Shown here in pieces: positions 10,469 through 21,279 of a DNA stretch of 64,000 nucleotides. Under the pieces are notes generated by a model. The model worked only from the letters and a program-made list of their open reading frames with translations, was not told where the DNA came from and ran no database searches. Source of the DNA: Nitzschia sp. DOCU1. Lineage: Eukaryota; Bacillariophyta; Bacillariophyceae; Bacillariales; Bacillariaceae. The translations under genes were made by a program, and so were the position numbers. The DNA lies in contig OX595989.1 in assembly GCA_951394045.1 (NCBI GenBank), forward strand, positions 3,348,001-3,412,000. The letters run 5' to 3'. Position 1 is the first letter of the stretch. Each line of letters starts with the position of its first letter.

Positions 10469-11292
10469 AATTAGGGCGTCGTGATGTTTTGTGGGGATCA
10501 TTGGTTCCTCTTGTGCCGTTCTTGCTGGCACGATGAACAGTTGGTTTTTGCTTTCGGAACAGGTTCCGTGGCTTCAGCGACGTTTGCTATCGGAATAGGG
10601 CATCTAACGCCTCCCGAGAATGACACTAGACCACTGCCCGATGATCATGTTGTGAAGATTACTTGTCCCTTCACTGATTCCTATGAGTCGGTGCCTGTTG
10701 GTGGCAGGCGTAACGCTGTCTTGAAGCTTCTGTACTCTGACCGCGATGGGGGTGCAGGTGGGGCGACGGGGGTTAGGGGTTGCGGTAGCTTAGAGTTATT
10801 GGATTCCTCTTCACTCTAAAGTGTAGCCGTAGGGCTACTCCTAGTTACTTTCGTGAAGCAAGTGCCCGTTCTTCGTTATCGTCTACTAGCGGCATGTAGT
10901 AGTACATAGTTGGTGCGTTGCTCGCACGAGAATTCGCCAGGTTATGAGCTGATGCTGTCCACCCGACTGTAGTCCGGTTGAGTCGCTTTGGTCAATTAGC
11001 GCGTACGTGCGTGGGGGACAGACACCAACAAGGTCATCGCGACCAAAACACAAAGAAGACATCATCTCCCTCCAACGCGAAATCCCGATTACGCTCTTCG
11101 CTCTGCTCGCCATGAAGCAGAACACTCAGTGTCTTCTTTGAAGTCAGAACACTTTGATCAGGAAGTCCATACTCTGTTGCCTCTTTTATTGCCGCCCCAG
11201 TTGTTTTTCTCGCATCTCTGGAGGATGCTGGCAAGATAATAAGGCGAAAAAGACTCTCTGACGTTTAACCCCCACCATTGCCATCATCCCTG
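10469..11292. other. Intergenic spacer, nothing recognised
   Basis: No supportable gene. It is partly GC-rich near 10745-10790 (G-rich plus strand). The short frames on either strand have no protein-like features. It probably holds the 3' end of the Lon-domain gene and the promoter of the LRR-like gene at 11293. Confidence 0.5.
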
Positions 11293-13203
11293 ATGAATTC
11301 TTCCGACCGTAATACCAGCGACCGACTCAATGGCAGTAGCCATCACAGTGGCCCGCTTATCGAAATCGATGTCGATCTATTGTCGCAACCTAAAGCCAAA
11401 CGCGTCAAGGCGTTGCACATTAACGAACGTTTCATGAAGACCGAAATGATTCCCAAACGCACCGTACGAGAATTACGAAAGATTTTTTCGGACGTTCAAC
11501 AGCTAGATGCCACCATGGAAACCATGCATGTGCAATTGGACACGACGCCATTAACAGGTTCTATATTGGCACTGGCCGTGACTCCACGCTTGCAAGCATT
11601 ACATGTCCTATCGGGATTACTACTGGCCAATTCGGATGATCGGCAGGCGTTTGGAAAAGTAATTTACCAGCATGAACACTTGACGGAAATTACACTTCAC
11701 AATTTGATGGTCACGGAAGGGATCTTTGCGCGATGGAGAGCTCCGCCGCCACCCTTGGATATCCTGGTGCCAGCCTTTACGGCTATTACATTTTTGAATG
11801 TGTTGGAACTTTCCTGTAGTACGGAAATGGAAGTACCGCCGCCTGATCATCCCCCCACGGTTCGGTTTGTCCCACGTCCCATGCTTTCGATGCTGGCGGT
11901 CAAGGAATTGGTTCAATCTGTAACCTTGCAACGTCTCGAACTGTCTCGATTAGGCTTAACGGATGATCACTTTGGAGTGATTGTGGAACAAATGTCCCAT
12001 AACTCTTCTTGTTTGACGGAACTCATTCTCAATGAAAATCAGAATACGGATACGGGGCTGGACATGTTGTCGTCTCTACTCTTCAAAGCAGACTGTACAT
12101 TGGAACGACTAGAATGTTATCAATCGGAGTCGGTGGTCGTAGGAACCACCGTTGAATTACTTCAACAAGCCATGCGAGCGAACACGACGCTGACAAATCT
12201 TCGGATACACTTGTGGGGTGATGACGATGGCGACGGCGGCCTGTCACCCAGTCTCGGAGCGAAAAAGTCCCGCATCCATTTTTTCACGCAGCTCAACAAA
12301 AAAGGACGCAAGCGGCTGTTGGACAGACACACAACCCAAAATCAATGGATGGATTTGATTGTGGACGTCAAGGACGATCCGTCCCAACTCTACTATTGTC
12401 TGCGCAATAGTAGCTATTGGTGGAAGCGTCGGGGGATCGTCAAGGCCCGCCCTAGTAATTTTGTCATGCCTGCACCAACGCCGCCCCTGTCGCCCGCTGT
12501 ATCGTCATCCACACCTCGCCAACCGGCCGCTCAGTCTCAGAAAAAGCGTGCCAGTCAGGATCGACTGTCGCAACTCAAAGATCGGCATTCCCAACTACTC
12601 GATGGCCTCAATTTGAATATTGAGTTTGATGATTTGTCAGATATTGGAGAGGACGAAGCTGCCGAACTAGACTTATCCAACTTGGGCTTGGAGACTTTTG
12701 AGCGTCGCAAGAGTCAGCGACACCTAATGACCGAGGATGACCAGAAAGATTTTGCCAAGTATTTAGAATCGCAGAATCTTCCGCAGTTTTTGGAGCTGAA
12801 CATTGAGGAGTCGGAGAAGCTGCATAATAGTGACATTAGTTTTGGTGCGCAGTCCTATATCCAAGACCTGATGCATCAAAAAGAGAAGAGACCTACAGAA
12901 GCTCGTGAAGAAGTGTTGGAAGAAGCGTTGGAAGAGTTGGATTATGTGACGACCCATAACAAGCTACCTCCAGGCATGAGTGAAGAGCTCTTCTTTACCA
13001 ATGTGCTCATAAGGTTGAGCCGGGAAAAAGAAAAGCAAGAAAAGGAACGAGAACGAAAGTTGGATGCTTTGCTGGAGAAAGCTCTCGTGGTGGAAGTTGA
13101 GAGAGAAAAGGCGGCTAAAGAACAGGCTGTTAATGGTAAAAAGCCTGCCGGAAAGAAGCCGAATGGAAAGAAAACGAAGCCACAAGATTCTGGGGGGAAA
13201 TGA
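11293..13203 (+). CDS. Leucine-rich-repeat (RNI-like) protein with charged C-terminal coiled coil
   Basis: 636 residues from the ATG at 11293, single exon. Residues about 70-330 contain degenerate ribonuclease-inhibitor-like repeats. Examples are LQRLELSRLGLTDDHFGVIV, LTELILNENQNTDTGLDML and a following TLERLECY and TLTNLRIHLWG. A linker rich in Pro/Ser (about 390-430) follows. The C-terminal half is strongly charged, with helical segments and a final Lys/Glu coiled coil (REKEKQEKERERK) ending in a Lys/Gly-rich tail (NGKKPAGKKPNGKK). I recognise no catalytic motif. Many diatom proteins have this kind of isolated LRR scaffold, presumably for protein binding. It faces the convergent MFS gene, with under 200 bp between the stops. 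Confidence 0.75.
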   Translation: MNSSDRNTSDRLNGSSHHSGPLIEIDVDLLSQPKAKRVKALHINERFMKTEMIPKRTVRELRKIFSDVQQLDATMETMHVQLDTTPLTGSILALAVTPRLQALHVLSGLLLANSDDRQAFGKVIYQHEHLTEITLHNLMVTEGIFARWRAPPPPLDILVPAFTAITFLNVLELSCSTEMEVPPPDHPPTVRFVPRPMLSMLAVKELVQSVTLQRLELSRLGLTDDHFGVIVEQMSHNSSCLTELILNENQNTDTGLDMLSSLLFKADCTLERLECYQSESVVVGTTVELLQQAMRANTTLTNLRIHLWGDDDGDGGLSPSLGAKKSRIHFFTQLNKKGRKRLLDRHTTQNQWMDLIVDVKDDPSQLYYCLRNSSYWWKRRGIVKARPSNFVMPAPTPPLSPAVSSSTPRQPAAQSQKKRASQDRLSQLKDRHSQLLDGLNLNIEFDDLSDIGEDEAAELDLSNLGLETFERRKSQRHLMTEDDQKDFAKYLESQNLPQFLELNIEESEKLHNSDISFGAQSYIQDLMHQKEKRPTEAREEVLEEALEELDYVTTHNKLPPGMSEELFFTNVLIRLSREKEKQEKERERKLDALLEKALVVEVEREKAAKEQAVNGKKPAGKKPNGKKTKPQDSGGK

Positions 13204-13391
13204 AAGCAAAGGGGAAACCAGCATTTGTATCTTTGGCGTATGTGTTGCTTGTTGAATTTGTGTGTTATTACTGTTTTTGATCTTTAACTGTTTTAAAGGT
13301 GTATCCAGAAGACCCCTGGAATCGTATCATAGTGTACATACAAGCATATAGCAACATCGTGAAAACGTATAGACCATCCATCGGATGATAT

Positions 13392-15144
13392 TTAGACAAT
13401 CTCCTTGTCTTCGCCAAGCGCTGGCAAGACTGCTGCTAGATTGGGCGTTTCGTCCTGCGTTGTGTTGCGTTGACGCAGCTCCATTTCCTTGCTAATCAAA
13501 GATGGAGGATGTTCGCCACTCAGTGATATGAGAACATAGTCCATGGCGCACAAGTCGTCTTCAAAATCGCAACCCCCTTTGTCCTTGGACATTGCTCGTT
13601 GCAACTTTTCTACCTTCTTTTCTTCATTAAAGTCAATTTGTCGCATACCGAGCGTTTCTGGAACAAAAATACCGCCGATAATGGGAGGTATTATAGCAAT
13701 CCCAAAAGATATCCACAGAGCCACTACAGGTCCATGATTTTGTAAAATCAACGCCCCGATATAGGAAGACGACGTGGCCGCGATCCCCCGGATCGTCGCA
13801 CGAAAGCCGTCTGTTTTGGAGGATGCAACAACAACAATGAGAATGTGTCAGAGTGAGCGCGGCATCACGGAATCCTTTGCAATCCACTTCACCCACACTG
13901 TACGTACCTACTACATTGAATCGCCCCGATCCAAATAATATATCGGCTTGCATAAAGGCATTGACAATGCCAAAGGCTCCCGTCAATCCTCCTACAAGTT
14001 CGGTGGATGCTAGCCATGCACTCCCCGCATTGGTCCAAATGCACAATAATATCAATGCGACTCGAATGGGATGAATACTCAAGTGCAAGACATAAAATGG
14101 TTTTCGACCCCATCCTTGATTGGTCAAATATCCAACAAGCCACGTTCCTGCAATCATGACAATTTGTGCCAAGGATCCTGCTGTCGCCAAGAGTGGAATG
14201 GCCGATCTCGACATGACGGCACTCAATCCATCATCACCATTGGATGTATCATCCCCAGTATTGTTATTGTCGTCGTTATTGTTGTTGTAGTAGTTTGTAT
14301 AGGATCCAACGCCCGCCAGTAATTCATTAAAGACCAGTCCGACATTGGCTTCTGCCAGTACATGAAAGATATCCGCGATAATAATCCATACAATCCGCTT
14401 ATCGCAAAAGACATCTCGATAGGTGGCTGGTACTGGTGGTGGTTCATCCTTGTGTGTATCAATGACACATCCTTGTTCATCCCGTAGTTCCGTTTTGGCA
14501 TGAAATCCACGTCCCATGAGTGGATCTCCTCGTGGAATTTGTCGTACAAAGAACATTGTGGAAAGACAAAACAAGCTGGGCAGTAAAAAGACCACTTCAA
14601 TATGCGGATACATGGTCCATGCCACAATTCCACTCATCAAGGCACTCAATATGGATCCCGCATGAGAGACTAATTCTTTTTGGACTTGCATTTGATCAAA
14701 TAGTTCTGGTCCAAATGCCGAAAGCGTAATGGCGGCAAAGGCGGGTCCCAAAAAGGACAAGGCAATACTTTCCAAGGCCCGTACTCCAAAGACGATACAT
14801 TCGTCCAATCGTTCCATGCCATTGACAAAGAATACCATGCAAGACGATGCCGCAATGACACCACTGGCCACTGCCAGATAGATTCTTCGATCATGTGTCG
14901 TTTTGTCAATGATATCACCGACAATGCCCTTGAGTGAAAAATCCACGACCCCTCTCAAAATGCCAGACAATATGACGGCTGTTTCCGTCCATCCCAATCC
15001 CAACAAGTACATATCAAAGAACATTCCAAAGCCATCCCCCAATTCGGCCAATGAAAAGGCCGTCAATAGATAAGCCGATAACGTAGAAACTCCAATCGAA
15101 ATCATGATGCTGTTCGTGTACCGCCCCGATTTGGATTCTGCCAA
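13392..15144 (-). CDS. Major facilitator superfamily transporter, two exons
   Basis: Exon 1 is 13908-15144 and exon 2 is 13392-13810. The intron (13811-13907, 97 nt) begins GTACGTAC and ends AAACAG, in phase 1. The join gives ...GRFNVV-D-GFRATIRGIAATSSS... and a 551-residue product; without splicing the frame reads into nonsense before a stop. About 12 hydrophobic helices are visible. An MFS-type loop after the second helices reads GDIIDKTTHDRRIYL, and a long cytosolic or lumenal Asn/Asp-rich loop (YNNNNDDNNN) sits in the middle. Helix 11-12 ends at PETLGMRQIDF, followed by a charged tail of about 90 residues. The substrate cannot be told from sequence. The N-terminus is short, so I see no targeting peptide. 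Confidence 0.8.
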
Positions 15145-15630
15145 GTAGCTAGCTCGCTAACTGCTTGTGGCAAGTATCTCTCTACTGGTAGTATAATGCC
15201 GACAATGGCAAGGATACTACTCTTGTCACGCATCCTCATGGAAGGAAAGGAATGGATGAGCGTTGAGGTAGAGGGGCAGAACGTTGCCAAAGAGGAGACA
15301 GAGATACTCACAACTTTGCTCGGCATCTCTGTTCATGTGTGAAGTGTCTTAAGTTACCGATAGAGTTAAGCCACAAGACTGGCAGGCGTCAACGGTCGGT
15401 CGCGGATGTCTGTCCGTCACATGCCGATCTCGCCAAGCTTCGGCGGGGATCGCTGGCTGATGTGGCAAGACGTCACTACCATATGGTACTGTAGTAGGCA
15501 AGAACACCTCGATGATTCGTGCCTTCTTTCACACTCTATCAAGATTGTTGCATTTCTGTATTGCAATCCTTCTGTCGTTGCACACTACATGATTACTACT
15601 GCTGAAGGCTAGTTACGATAATTCTATATC
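15145..15630. other. Divergent promoter region between the MFS and ubiquilin genes
   Basis: The 486 bp separate two gene starts that point away from each other. No protein-like frame is seen. TAGTAG-type words occur near 15490. It probably contains both promoters, but I cannot point to defined elements. Confidence 0.45.
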
Positions 15631-17412
15631 ATGTCTTCTTGGTCCTTGACGATTCGGCTCTCAAGTGGAGATCGTTTTGAAGTCAGTGTCGCTTCGACGG
15701 CCACAGTGGGCGCTACCAAGGCGGCCATTGAATCTCTCAAGGCTTTGGCAGCGAATCGACAACGTTTGGTGTTCAAGGGTCGCATTTTAGATGACCCCGA
15801 GAGATTGCTCTCGGATTATGGCGTCGTTGACAAGGCGACCTTGTTTCTAGTCATGAGTAGTAGTGCGGGGGCAACGACGAATACAGGTACTGCGACTACT
15901 ACTAGTGCGGCTCGTACGGCTACTAGTGTCCCTGCTCCTAGCCCGAGTGCTGCCCCCGCCTTGAATAACCCCTTTTCACTCGGCAACAACAATAATAATA
16001 ACAACATGATGATGAATGGCATGAACCCCGACTCGATGCGGGAAATGATGAATTCTCCCATGATGCAAGGTTTAATGGAGAATCCTCAAATGATGCAAGC
16101 CGCCATGCAAATGTCTCTACAAGCAAATCCTCAGCTCCGACAAGTCTTGGAGCAAAATCCGGAATTGCGTCAAGTCATGGAAGATCCTCAAATGATGCAA
16201 CAAGCTATGCAAATGATGCGAAATCCTCAAGCCATGCAACAAGCGATGCGATCCCAAGAATTAGCCATGTCACAATTGGAAAACTTGCCAGGAGGCTTTG
16301 CCGCGTTGAGTAGTATGTATCGCAACATTCAAGAACCACTCATGGAAGCTCAACAAGTACAACCCGCGCCGAGTCAACAAACACAACAAACATCTCCAGT
16401 AGAAGGAGCCACGGGAGCGGCCATGCCGAATCCATGGGGGAGCAGTAGTACTACTACAAGCAGAGCACCGGCACCGTCCTCCTCTACTCCTACTACAACT
16501 ATGGGTATGCCGAATCCGTGGGGCATGCCTAGTACGGGTGGTGCCAGTAATCCCTGGACATCTGGGGCTGCTGGTGGTGGTTTTCCTTCGTTTCCTGGTA
16601 GTGGTCAAGCTCCTCCACCTCCCGAACAATTGATGCAAATGTTGGATAATCCCCTGCTAATGAACATGATGCAACAAATGGTCGATCAAAATCCCGATGC
16701 GATTCGACAAATGTTGGAAGCGCAAAATCCCGCCATGCGTCAAATGTTTGGTGGTAATACCCAAGCTGCCAATGACTTTATTCGACAAATGATGAATCCA
16801 CAGAGCTTGCGTAGCATGTTGCAATTGCAACAACAATTACAAGGCATGGGTGGTGTACCCATGCCATCGCCGAGTGGTAGTAGTAGTAGTAGTGCACCGC
16901 CGCCGGGGGGATTGGATTTTTCGAGTTTGTTGGGCGGTGGTACTACGACGAATAATGCGGTGGGGGCACCTCCCATGGATTTTGGAGCCATGTTGCAACA
17001 AATGCATAGCGCTGGTGCAATGCCGCCCATGGATTTTGAATCCTTTTTACAGCAAATGCAAGGAGGCAGTGCTGCTGGTGGTGGTGGAATGCCGCCCATG
17101 TTATTTCCACCCTTTTCTCATCCTGGTGGACAACAAAATCAAAATCAACATCCTGCCGATCGTTATCGAGTCCAACTCCAAAGTCTACGGGATATGGGAT
17201 TTGATGATGAACAAGCCAGTTTGGCAGCATTGCAAGCCAATCATGGAAATTTGAATCGAGCCGTTGATCAACTACTAATGGGACCCCCATCATCGGCACC
17301 AGCACCAACCACAACAACGGCGGCGGCAACACAAGATTCTTCAACTACGACGACGACGGGGGCACCGACAGATGAGACGCCCAAACCGGCCGAGGACAAA
17401 AAGAATGACTAG
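15631..17412 (+). CDS. Ubiquilin / Dsk2-type UBL-STI1-UBA shuttle protein
   Basis: 593 residues, single exon. Residues 1-74 are a ubiquitin-like domain (SWSLTIRLSSGDRFEVSV ... RLVFKGRILDDPERLLSDYG). Two Met/Gln/Asn-rich STI1-type regions follow, about 125-235 (with LMENPQMMQAAMQMSLQANP and LEQNPELRQVMEDPQMM) and about 325-415 (NPLLMNMMQQMVDQNPDAIR). They are separated and followed by Pro/Gly/Ser-rich low-complexity linkers. Residues about 535-575 form a UBA domain (LQSLRDMGFDDEQASLAALQ, then a NLNRAVDQLL helix). This is the complete family architecture. Known members carry ubiquitinated clients to the proteasome, with the UBL binding the proteasome and the UBA binding ubiquitin. The protein is probably cytosolic and nuclear. 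The linkers are longer and more repetitive than in yeast Dsk2. Confidence 0.93.
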   Translation: MSSWSLTIRLSSGDRFEVSVASTATVGATKAAIESLKALAANRQRLVFKGRILDDPERLLSDYGVVDKATLFLVMSSSAGATTNTGTATTTSAARTATSVPAPSPSAAPALNNPFSLGNNNNNNNMMMNGMNPDSMREMMNSPMMQGLMENPQMMQAAMQMSLQANPQLRQVLEQNPELRQVMEDPQMMQQAMQMMRNPQAMQQAMRSQELAMSQLENLPGGFAALSSMYRNIQEPLMEAQQVQPAPSQQTQQTSPVEGATGAAMPNPWGSSSTTTSRAPAPSSSTPTTTMGMPNPWGMPSTGGASNPWTSGAAGGGFPSFPGSGQAPPPPEQLMQMLDNPLLMNMMQQMVDQNPDAIRQMLEAQNPAMRQMFGGNTQAANDFIRQMMNPQSLRSMLQLQQQLQGMGGVPMPSPSGSSSSSAPPPGGLDFSSLLGGGTTTNNAVGAPPMDFGAMLQQMHSAGAMPPMDFESFLQQMQGGSAAGGGGMPPMLFPPFSHPGGQQNQNQHPADRYRVQLQSLRDMGFDDEQASLAALQANHGNLNRAVDQLLMGPPSSAPAPTTTTAAATQDSSTTTTTGAPTDETPKPAEDKKND

Positions 17413-18932
17413 TAGGTGTGACTCGACTTTGGGGCAGCGCAGAATAGAGGAATAAAACTAGGAGTAGTAGCTCTGCCACACAAGGATTGGATGCTCCCGT
17501 GGGAAGGAAAAAATGGACGTGTACTAGTACTAGTAGCAAGAGTCGAGCAAACATCCCAACCAGTTAGTAGTGTTGCTCGACGAGTAGCAAGCAACGATCA
17601 TCGAGGTAGCTTCTAACTGGATAGAGCGCGCTCTTCGCTGCTTTGACCGCCAGTTGGAACAAAGTCGAACTGTGTTAGCCCACTAGTAGGATTGACGGCG
17701 GTACTACTAGTAAAGGACTATTACTACCCGTCTCATAGCGCTATGCATAGCATTAGTAGTAGGCTACCCTTTCCCAATAGCACCACGTCGAAGATATGCT
17801 TCGGGACTAAGCTGTCATGGCGCCACAATGCAACATCAACATAGTACGTGAGCTGAGCAGGATACAAGAATGCAACCAATCATTACCCTCCTCGCGGCGT
17901 GCTCTAGTAATGATCATGAAAAAGACGCAGTACGAAGTTGACCTTCGCTTTAACGATCCAATCTCCTTCTTGCTCACTCTCTCTCCTCATACGGTAGTAG
18001 TTATCACAAAGCTGGGCTCACCATGTACCTGTACCTGACCAAGCCGGTACGCCTCTACGATACTAGTAGAGTAGGGCTCCCTCTACTACTGGCAGGCAGT
18101 AGCGATAGTATGGCTTCCGCAACCCGCAAAGTCCTCCCGATGGCTCATTCTGATTGGCTCACTTTTGGTCGACGTGGCAACCGCCCAAAGAGATCGAATT
18201 GTCGAACTCCTCTAGAATGAGCTGGCGGCGGGCTTTTTGTTAATGCAATCGCACTAAGTGTTTGACGAATTCGACAATGACGTTCGTTAGTGAATCATGG
18301 GACCAATTCCGAAGTTCTTTAGGATGAAATCGTGACGAATCAAAACATTGAACATCACCACAGACTGATGACGATTGAAGATGAATTGACAAAAATGTCT
18401 TGGCTTTTTGGGACGTTGCCTTTTTTATCATAAGATGATTCTACAGTCATCATGACCATGTACGATCACAGAAGATTGAAGCGTTAAAAGAGGATTTCCT
18501 GGCATGACATTATAATAGATAAGCCCTTCTTTTGACCTTCGCTTTTTACGAAAACACTATCCCGAAATGTTGACGTCAAAGATATCCTCTTGGGACTTTG
18601 CTTCGCTATTCGGACGTGCAGACCGAAGCAAAGGACTGTCGGAGCTTTCCAGGAAAGCCCATTGGTACGAAATCAATAGAAATGTGATTGTAGGATGGAC
18701 ATGTTTTGTTTGTTCGCGGAGAAAATATCCGGATCGTACGTAGCGCTGGGCTTTTTGACTTCTTTACTGTAGTGTACGACTGCCCTTGCGTTCGTCGAGG
18801 ACAAGTAGAGTAGGCGTAGACAGTGCTAAGAATGCGTGTATTTGCACCACTCTACCATTTCTCGTTTTTCTGCAGTTTGCCAATTCAACACATAGATTGA
18901 AGGATAGCTCCTTTAATATCGACAATATCAAA
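17413..18932. other. 1.5-kb spacer rich in ACTAGTAG/CTACTAGT words
   Basis: No gene supported. The first 700 bp contain an unusual number of TAGTAG and ACTAGT words, for example at 17408, 17465, 17523-17536, 17682, 17703-17711, 17752 and 18060-18095. A perfect TGACGTCA palindrome at 18571-18578 lies about 355 bp before the next gene start and could be a bZIP site. Short minus-strand frames near 18240-18431 have no support. Confidence 0.4.
18571..18578. promoter_or_regulatory. CRE/bZIP-type palindrome TGACGTCA
   Basis: A perfect 8-bp CRE palindrome about 355 bp upstream of the ATG at 18933. TGACGT-containing elements are known to mediate CO2/cAMP responses in diatom carbonic anhydrase promoters. 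Here only the sequence is seen, and any function is inference. Confidence 0.25.
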
Positions 18933-19682
18933 ATGGTTGGAAGTGAGTTCATTCAACATTCATCCCAAGATAGCCCCACGGGGCTAACAGCATCATCCGC
19001 GTGCTTTCATGATTGCGTAATGGAAAAGCTGCAACCGAGCGCGCCTCAACCCTCCTACTGGAAGTTTCTCGCTGGAAAGTTGCCACTCGATTTGGAACTT
19101 ACACCTTCGAAAGGTGATTCGCACATCATTATTGAGGAACCTGAGTTTGAAGACTTCGAAGACGAATGCGATGTTGAATCATCTTTTGCACAAAAGATCG
19201 AGTCTATAGATGCCGTCTTGCATATTGTGGCCGACAATCACAAGAGCCACGAACTCGCACAACGGCGCCACTCTGCTCCCTGGTCTGGTTCGGTTTTGAA
19301 GTCTAGCACCTCAGCCCCGGTGCTAGTCAAACCCAAGAACCGGTGGGGCCCTGCCCCGGTACCGTCAAATTGCGTAAAGAACTCTCCAAAAGTACCCTCC
19401 AGATGTAATCCAGCCATGGCGTCATCCTCTTCTCAGAGCAACGCTACATGGAGCGATTCACCGGCTTCCTCCTCCGCTCAAGACTTCGGCTCAGCTAATA
19501 ACAGTCGGCTACGAAGCCTCGGACTTTCTGATTTGAGAAGCAAATCTTTACATTCAAAGTCGTCAACAGACAGCGGTCGAGATGAAGCCTCTGGTACCAG
19601 GAGAACTAAATGCCGGTGGAGTATTCCATCCAACAACTCGGACTCGCTGCTGATCTATCCTCAGCGATGCCGAGATCCTTAA
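18933..19682 (+). CDS. Unknown Ser-rich, probably disordered protein
   Basis: 249 residues from the ATG at 18933. The frame is open for 49 codons upstream but has no ATG there. An acidic segment EEPEFEDFEDECDVESS lies near residues 70-85, and a helical KIESIDAVLHIVADNHKSHE follows. The rest is Ser/Pro/Asn-rich with short motifs such as RRHSAPWSGSVLKSSTSAPV, which look like kinase or 14-3-3 target sites. No folded domain is recognised. The C-terminus is basic (RRTKCRWS). This composition is common among disordered regulatory proteins of diatoms. No function is assigned. Confidence 0.55.
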   Translation: MVGSEFIQHSSQDSPTGLTASSACFHDCVMEKLQPSAPQPSYWKFLAGKLPLDLELTPSKGDSHIIIEEPEFEDFEDECDVESSFAQKIESIDAVLHIVADNHKSHELAQRRHSAPWSGSVLKSSTSAPVLVKPKNRWGPAPVPSNCVKNSPKVPSRCNPAMASSSSQSNATWSDSPASSSAQDFGSANNSRLRSLGLSDLRSKSLHSKSSTDSGRDEASGTRRTKCRWSIPSNNSDSLLIYPQRCRDP

Positions 19683-20235
19683 GATATTGCATCGCAAGTT
19701 TTACAATTTTGATAATCATCGAACTAGACAATTTGATGAGCTAATTCGGTCAGTCCTAGTCCAGGTTTGTATGGGGCATACCTCATTGAAAGCGTTGCTA
19801 TTAGTCACTCTTGGGGTATTTCTCTGGTCGTAGTACTTTTTTAGGTAGCTACGACAAACTATTCTCGAACTCCTCGAATGGGACCAAGTAGATAGAGGGG
19901 AGGCCAATCCGTTCCTGGATGTTTGAGATGTTTTATGCCTCGGAGAATCTCACGGGGCAAAATCACCGCACAAGGGAGCAGAACAACGGAAAACTATGAA
20001 TAGGTTACCTTCGGCATCACAAAGCACCCGGCGAGAAAGACTTCCGTCGGGTTCCTAATGAAGTTGGACAGGCAGGACGAGATGCGATAGAGGGAGGCAT
20101 CATGATGGTTTGTTGGAGTTGTTTTCGACCCAAAGGCTACACGTAAAACCAGTCGGAGACGAATTGACTGCCCTGGGTATAGTTCTAGAAGTAGCTGTTG
20201 CAGCCAACCGTACTATTGCTGGGTATAACACTAAG
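19683..20235. other. Convergent intergenic spacer, nothing recognised
   Basis: It lies between two converging genes and presumably holds both 3' UTRs and polyadenylation sites. No protein-like frame on either strand and no repeat. Confidence 0.5.
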
Positions 20236-21279
20236 TTAGCAGGTTGCGTGAGAAAATCTTGCAATTGACGAAGCAAGCTCTTCCGGAAGCTCGTGTTGCA
20301 CGTAGTGGCCACTGCCTTCTATAAGCTCGTATGTACACTTGACCTTGTCGACGTCGTCGTCGCCGCCACCTCCGATTAGTTCTATTATCTTTTCCTTCGC
20401 ATAGGGGTTTACCTTGTCTTTGTCGGACCATAACATGTGAATTGGAATCTTGCCGAGAGGAAACTCCTTGGTCAAGAGATCTATATAGGGGTCCTCCGAA
20501 GCCACAACGCATGCTTCTAAAGCGGATAGAAAGCCGCGGGACTTTCGACATGCTTCAAAGGCTTCTTGAATATCAATAGGAACTTTGTCAGGACTCGAGT
20601 GGCTCGCTTGAAAGGTTTTGGGCAGTATATTCACAAATGAACGAGCTAACCATCGAGCTAAGGGCAGTAACGGGCGATAGGTGAGCAGGGCAGGCTTTTG
20701 ATGCAAGAAGCCAGGCGCAATCAAATAAAGTCCCCGAACTTTCAAGGGGCTCTCTAGAAATAGTTGCGTCGCCGCTGCCATCGCCACAATAGCACCTGAG
20801 CTGTGTCCCACCAAAACAACATTCGACAGCTGGAGTTTCATCACCACTTGAGCGACAAATCGCCCTTGGCTCCGGAAGGAATAATCATAATCAAGCGGCT
20901 TGTCGGAGAATCCACTGCCGATCAAGTCCATGGCAACCACACGGAACTTGGGGTTCGGAACATCGAGTAGGTTGGGGATCAATCGATTCCATGTCTCCAA
21001 ACAACCCGCAAATCCATGCACCAGCACCAGCGTAATGGATGATGCTGTGCCGCTGGAATCACCACTATTACTTGTTGCATTTGTCGGCGCCCTCGTATCG
21101 ATGTAGCGGATGCTGTGGTCATCAATGTCGACGTATGTGGCATCATGTGGAGGCTCGGGATACTCCACCGGTTCCTTGGGTGTTTGACTCTGATGGACGA
21201 ATGCCCAAGTTAGTACGCCACCAATGATCAACGAAGCGGCCACCCATGTCGAAGTGTTGTCCCGGAATGACGAAAGCAT
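20236..21279 (-). CDS. Alpha/beta hydrolase with N-terminal membrane anchor
   Basis: 347 residues from the ATG at 21277-21279. A hydrophobic segment at residues about 12-28 (WVAASLIIGGVLTWAFV) is a likely signal anchor. The fold is clear: oxyanion loop LVLVHGFAG near 84-92, VVAMDLIGSGFSDKP as the strand-4 region, and nucleophile elbow VGHSSGAIVAMAAA (Ser in GHSSG, near 158). A candidate acid is LWSDKDKVNPYAKE near 287, and the catalytic His is in EGSGHYVQHELPEE near 325. All three triad residues are therefore present. The family includes esterases, epoxide hydrolases and C-C bond hydrolases, so the substrate cannot be told. The closest resemblance by eye is to plant chloroplast and MEST/ABHD-like hydrolases. 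Confidence 0.88.
   Translation of the reverse strand: MLSSFRDNTSTWVAASLIIGGVLTWAFVHQSQTPKEPVEYPEPPHDATYVDIDDHSIRYIDTRAPTNATSNSGDSSGTASSITLVLVHGFAGCLETWNRLIPNLLDVPNPKFRVVAMDLIGSGFSDKPLDYDYSFRSQGRFVAQVVMKLQLSNVVLVGHSSGAIVAMAAATQLFLESPLKVRGLYLIAPGFLHQKPALLTYRPLLPLARWLARSFVNILPKTFQASHSSPDKVPIDIQEAFEACRKSRGFLSALEACVVASEDPYIDLLTKEFPLGKIPIHMLWSDKDKVNPYAKEKIIELIGGGGDDDVDKVKCTYELIEGSGHYVQHELPEELASSIARFSHATC

Noticed and set aside
10481..10819. Plus-strand frame of 112 codons after the Lon-domain gene
   Set aside because: Follows 12 bp after a stop in a likely 3' UTR; G-rich translation without domain features.
13392..13751. Separate small gene next to the MFS gene
   Set aside because: It is the last exon of the MFS gene; the phase-1 splice at 13811/13907 joins the frames with canonical GT-AG ends.
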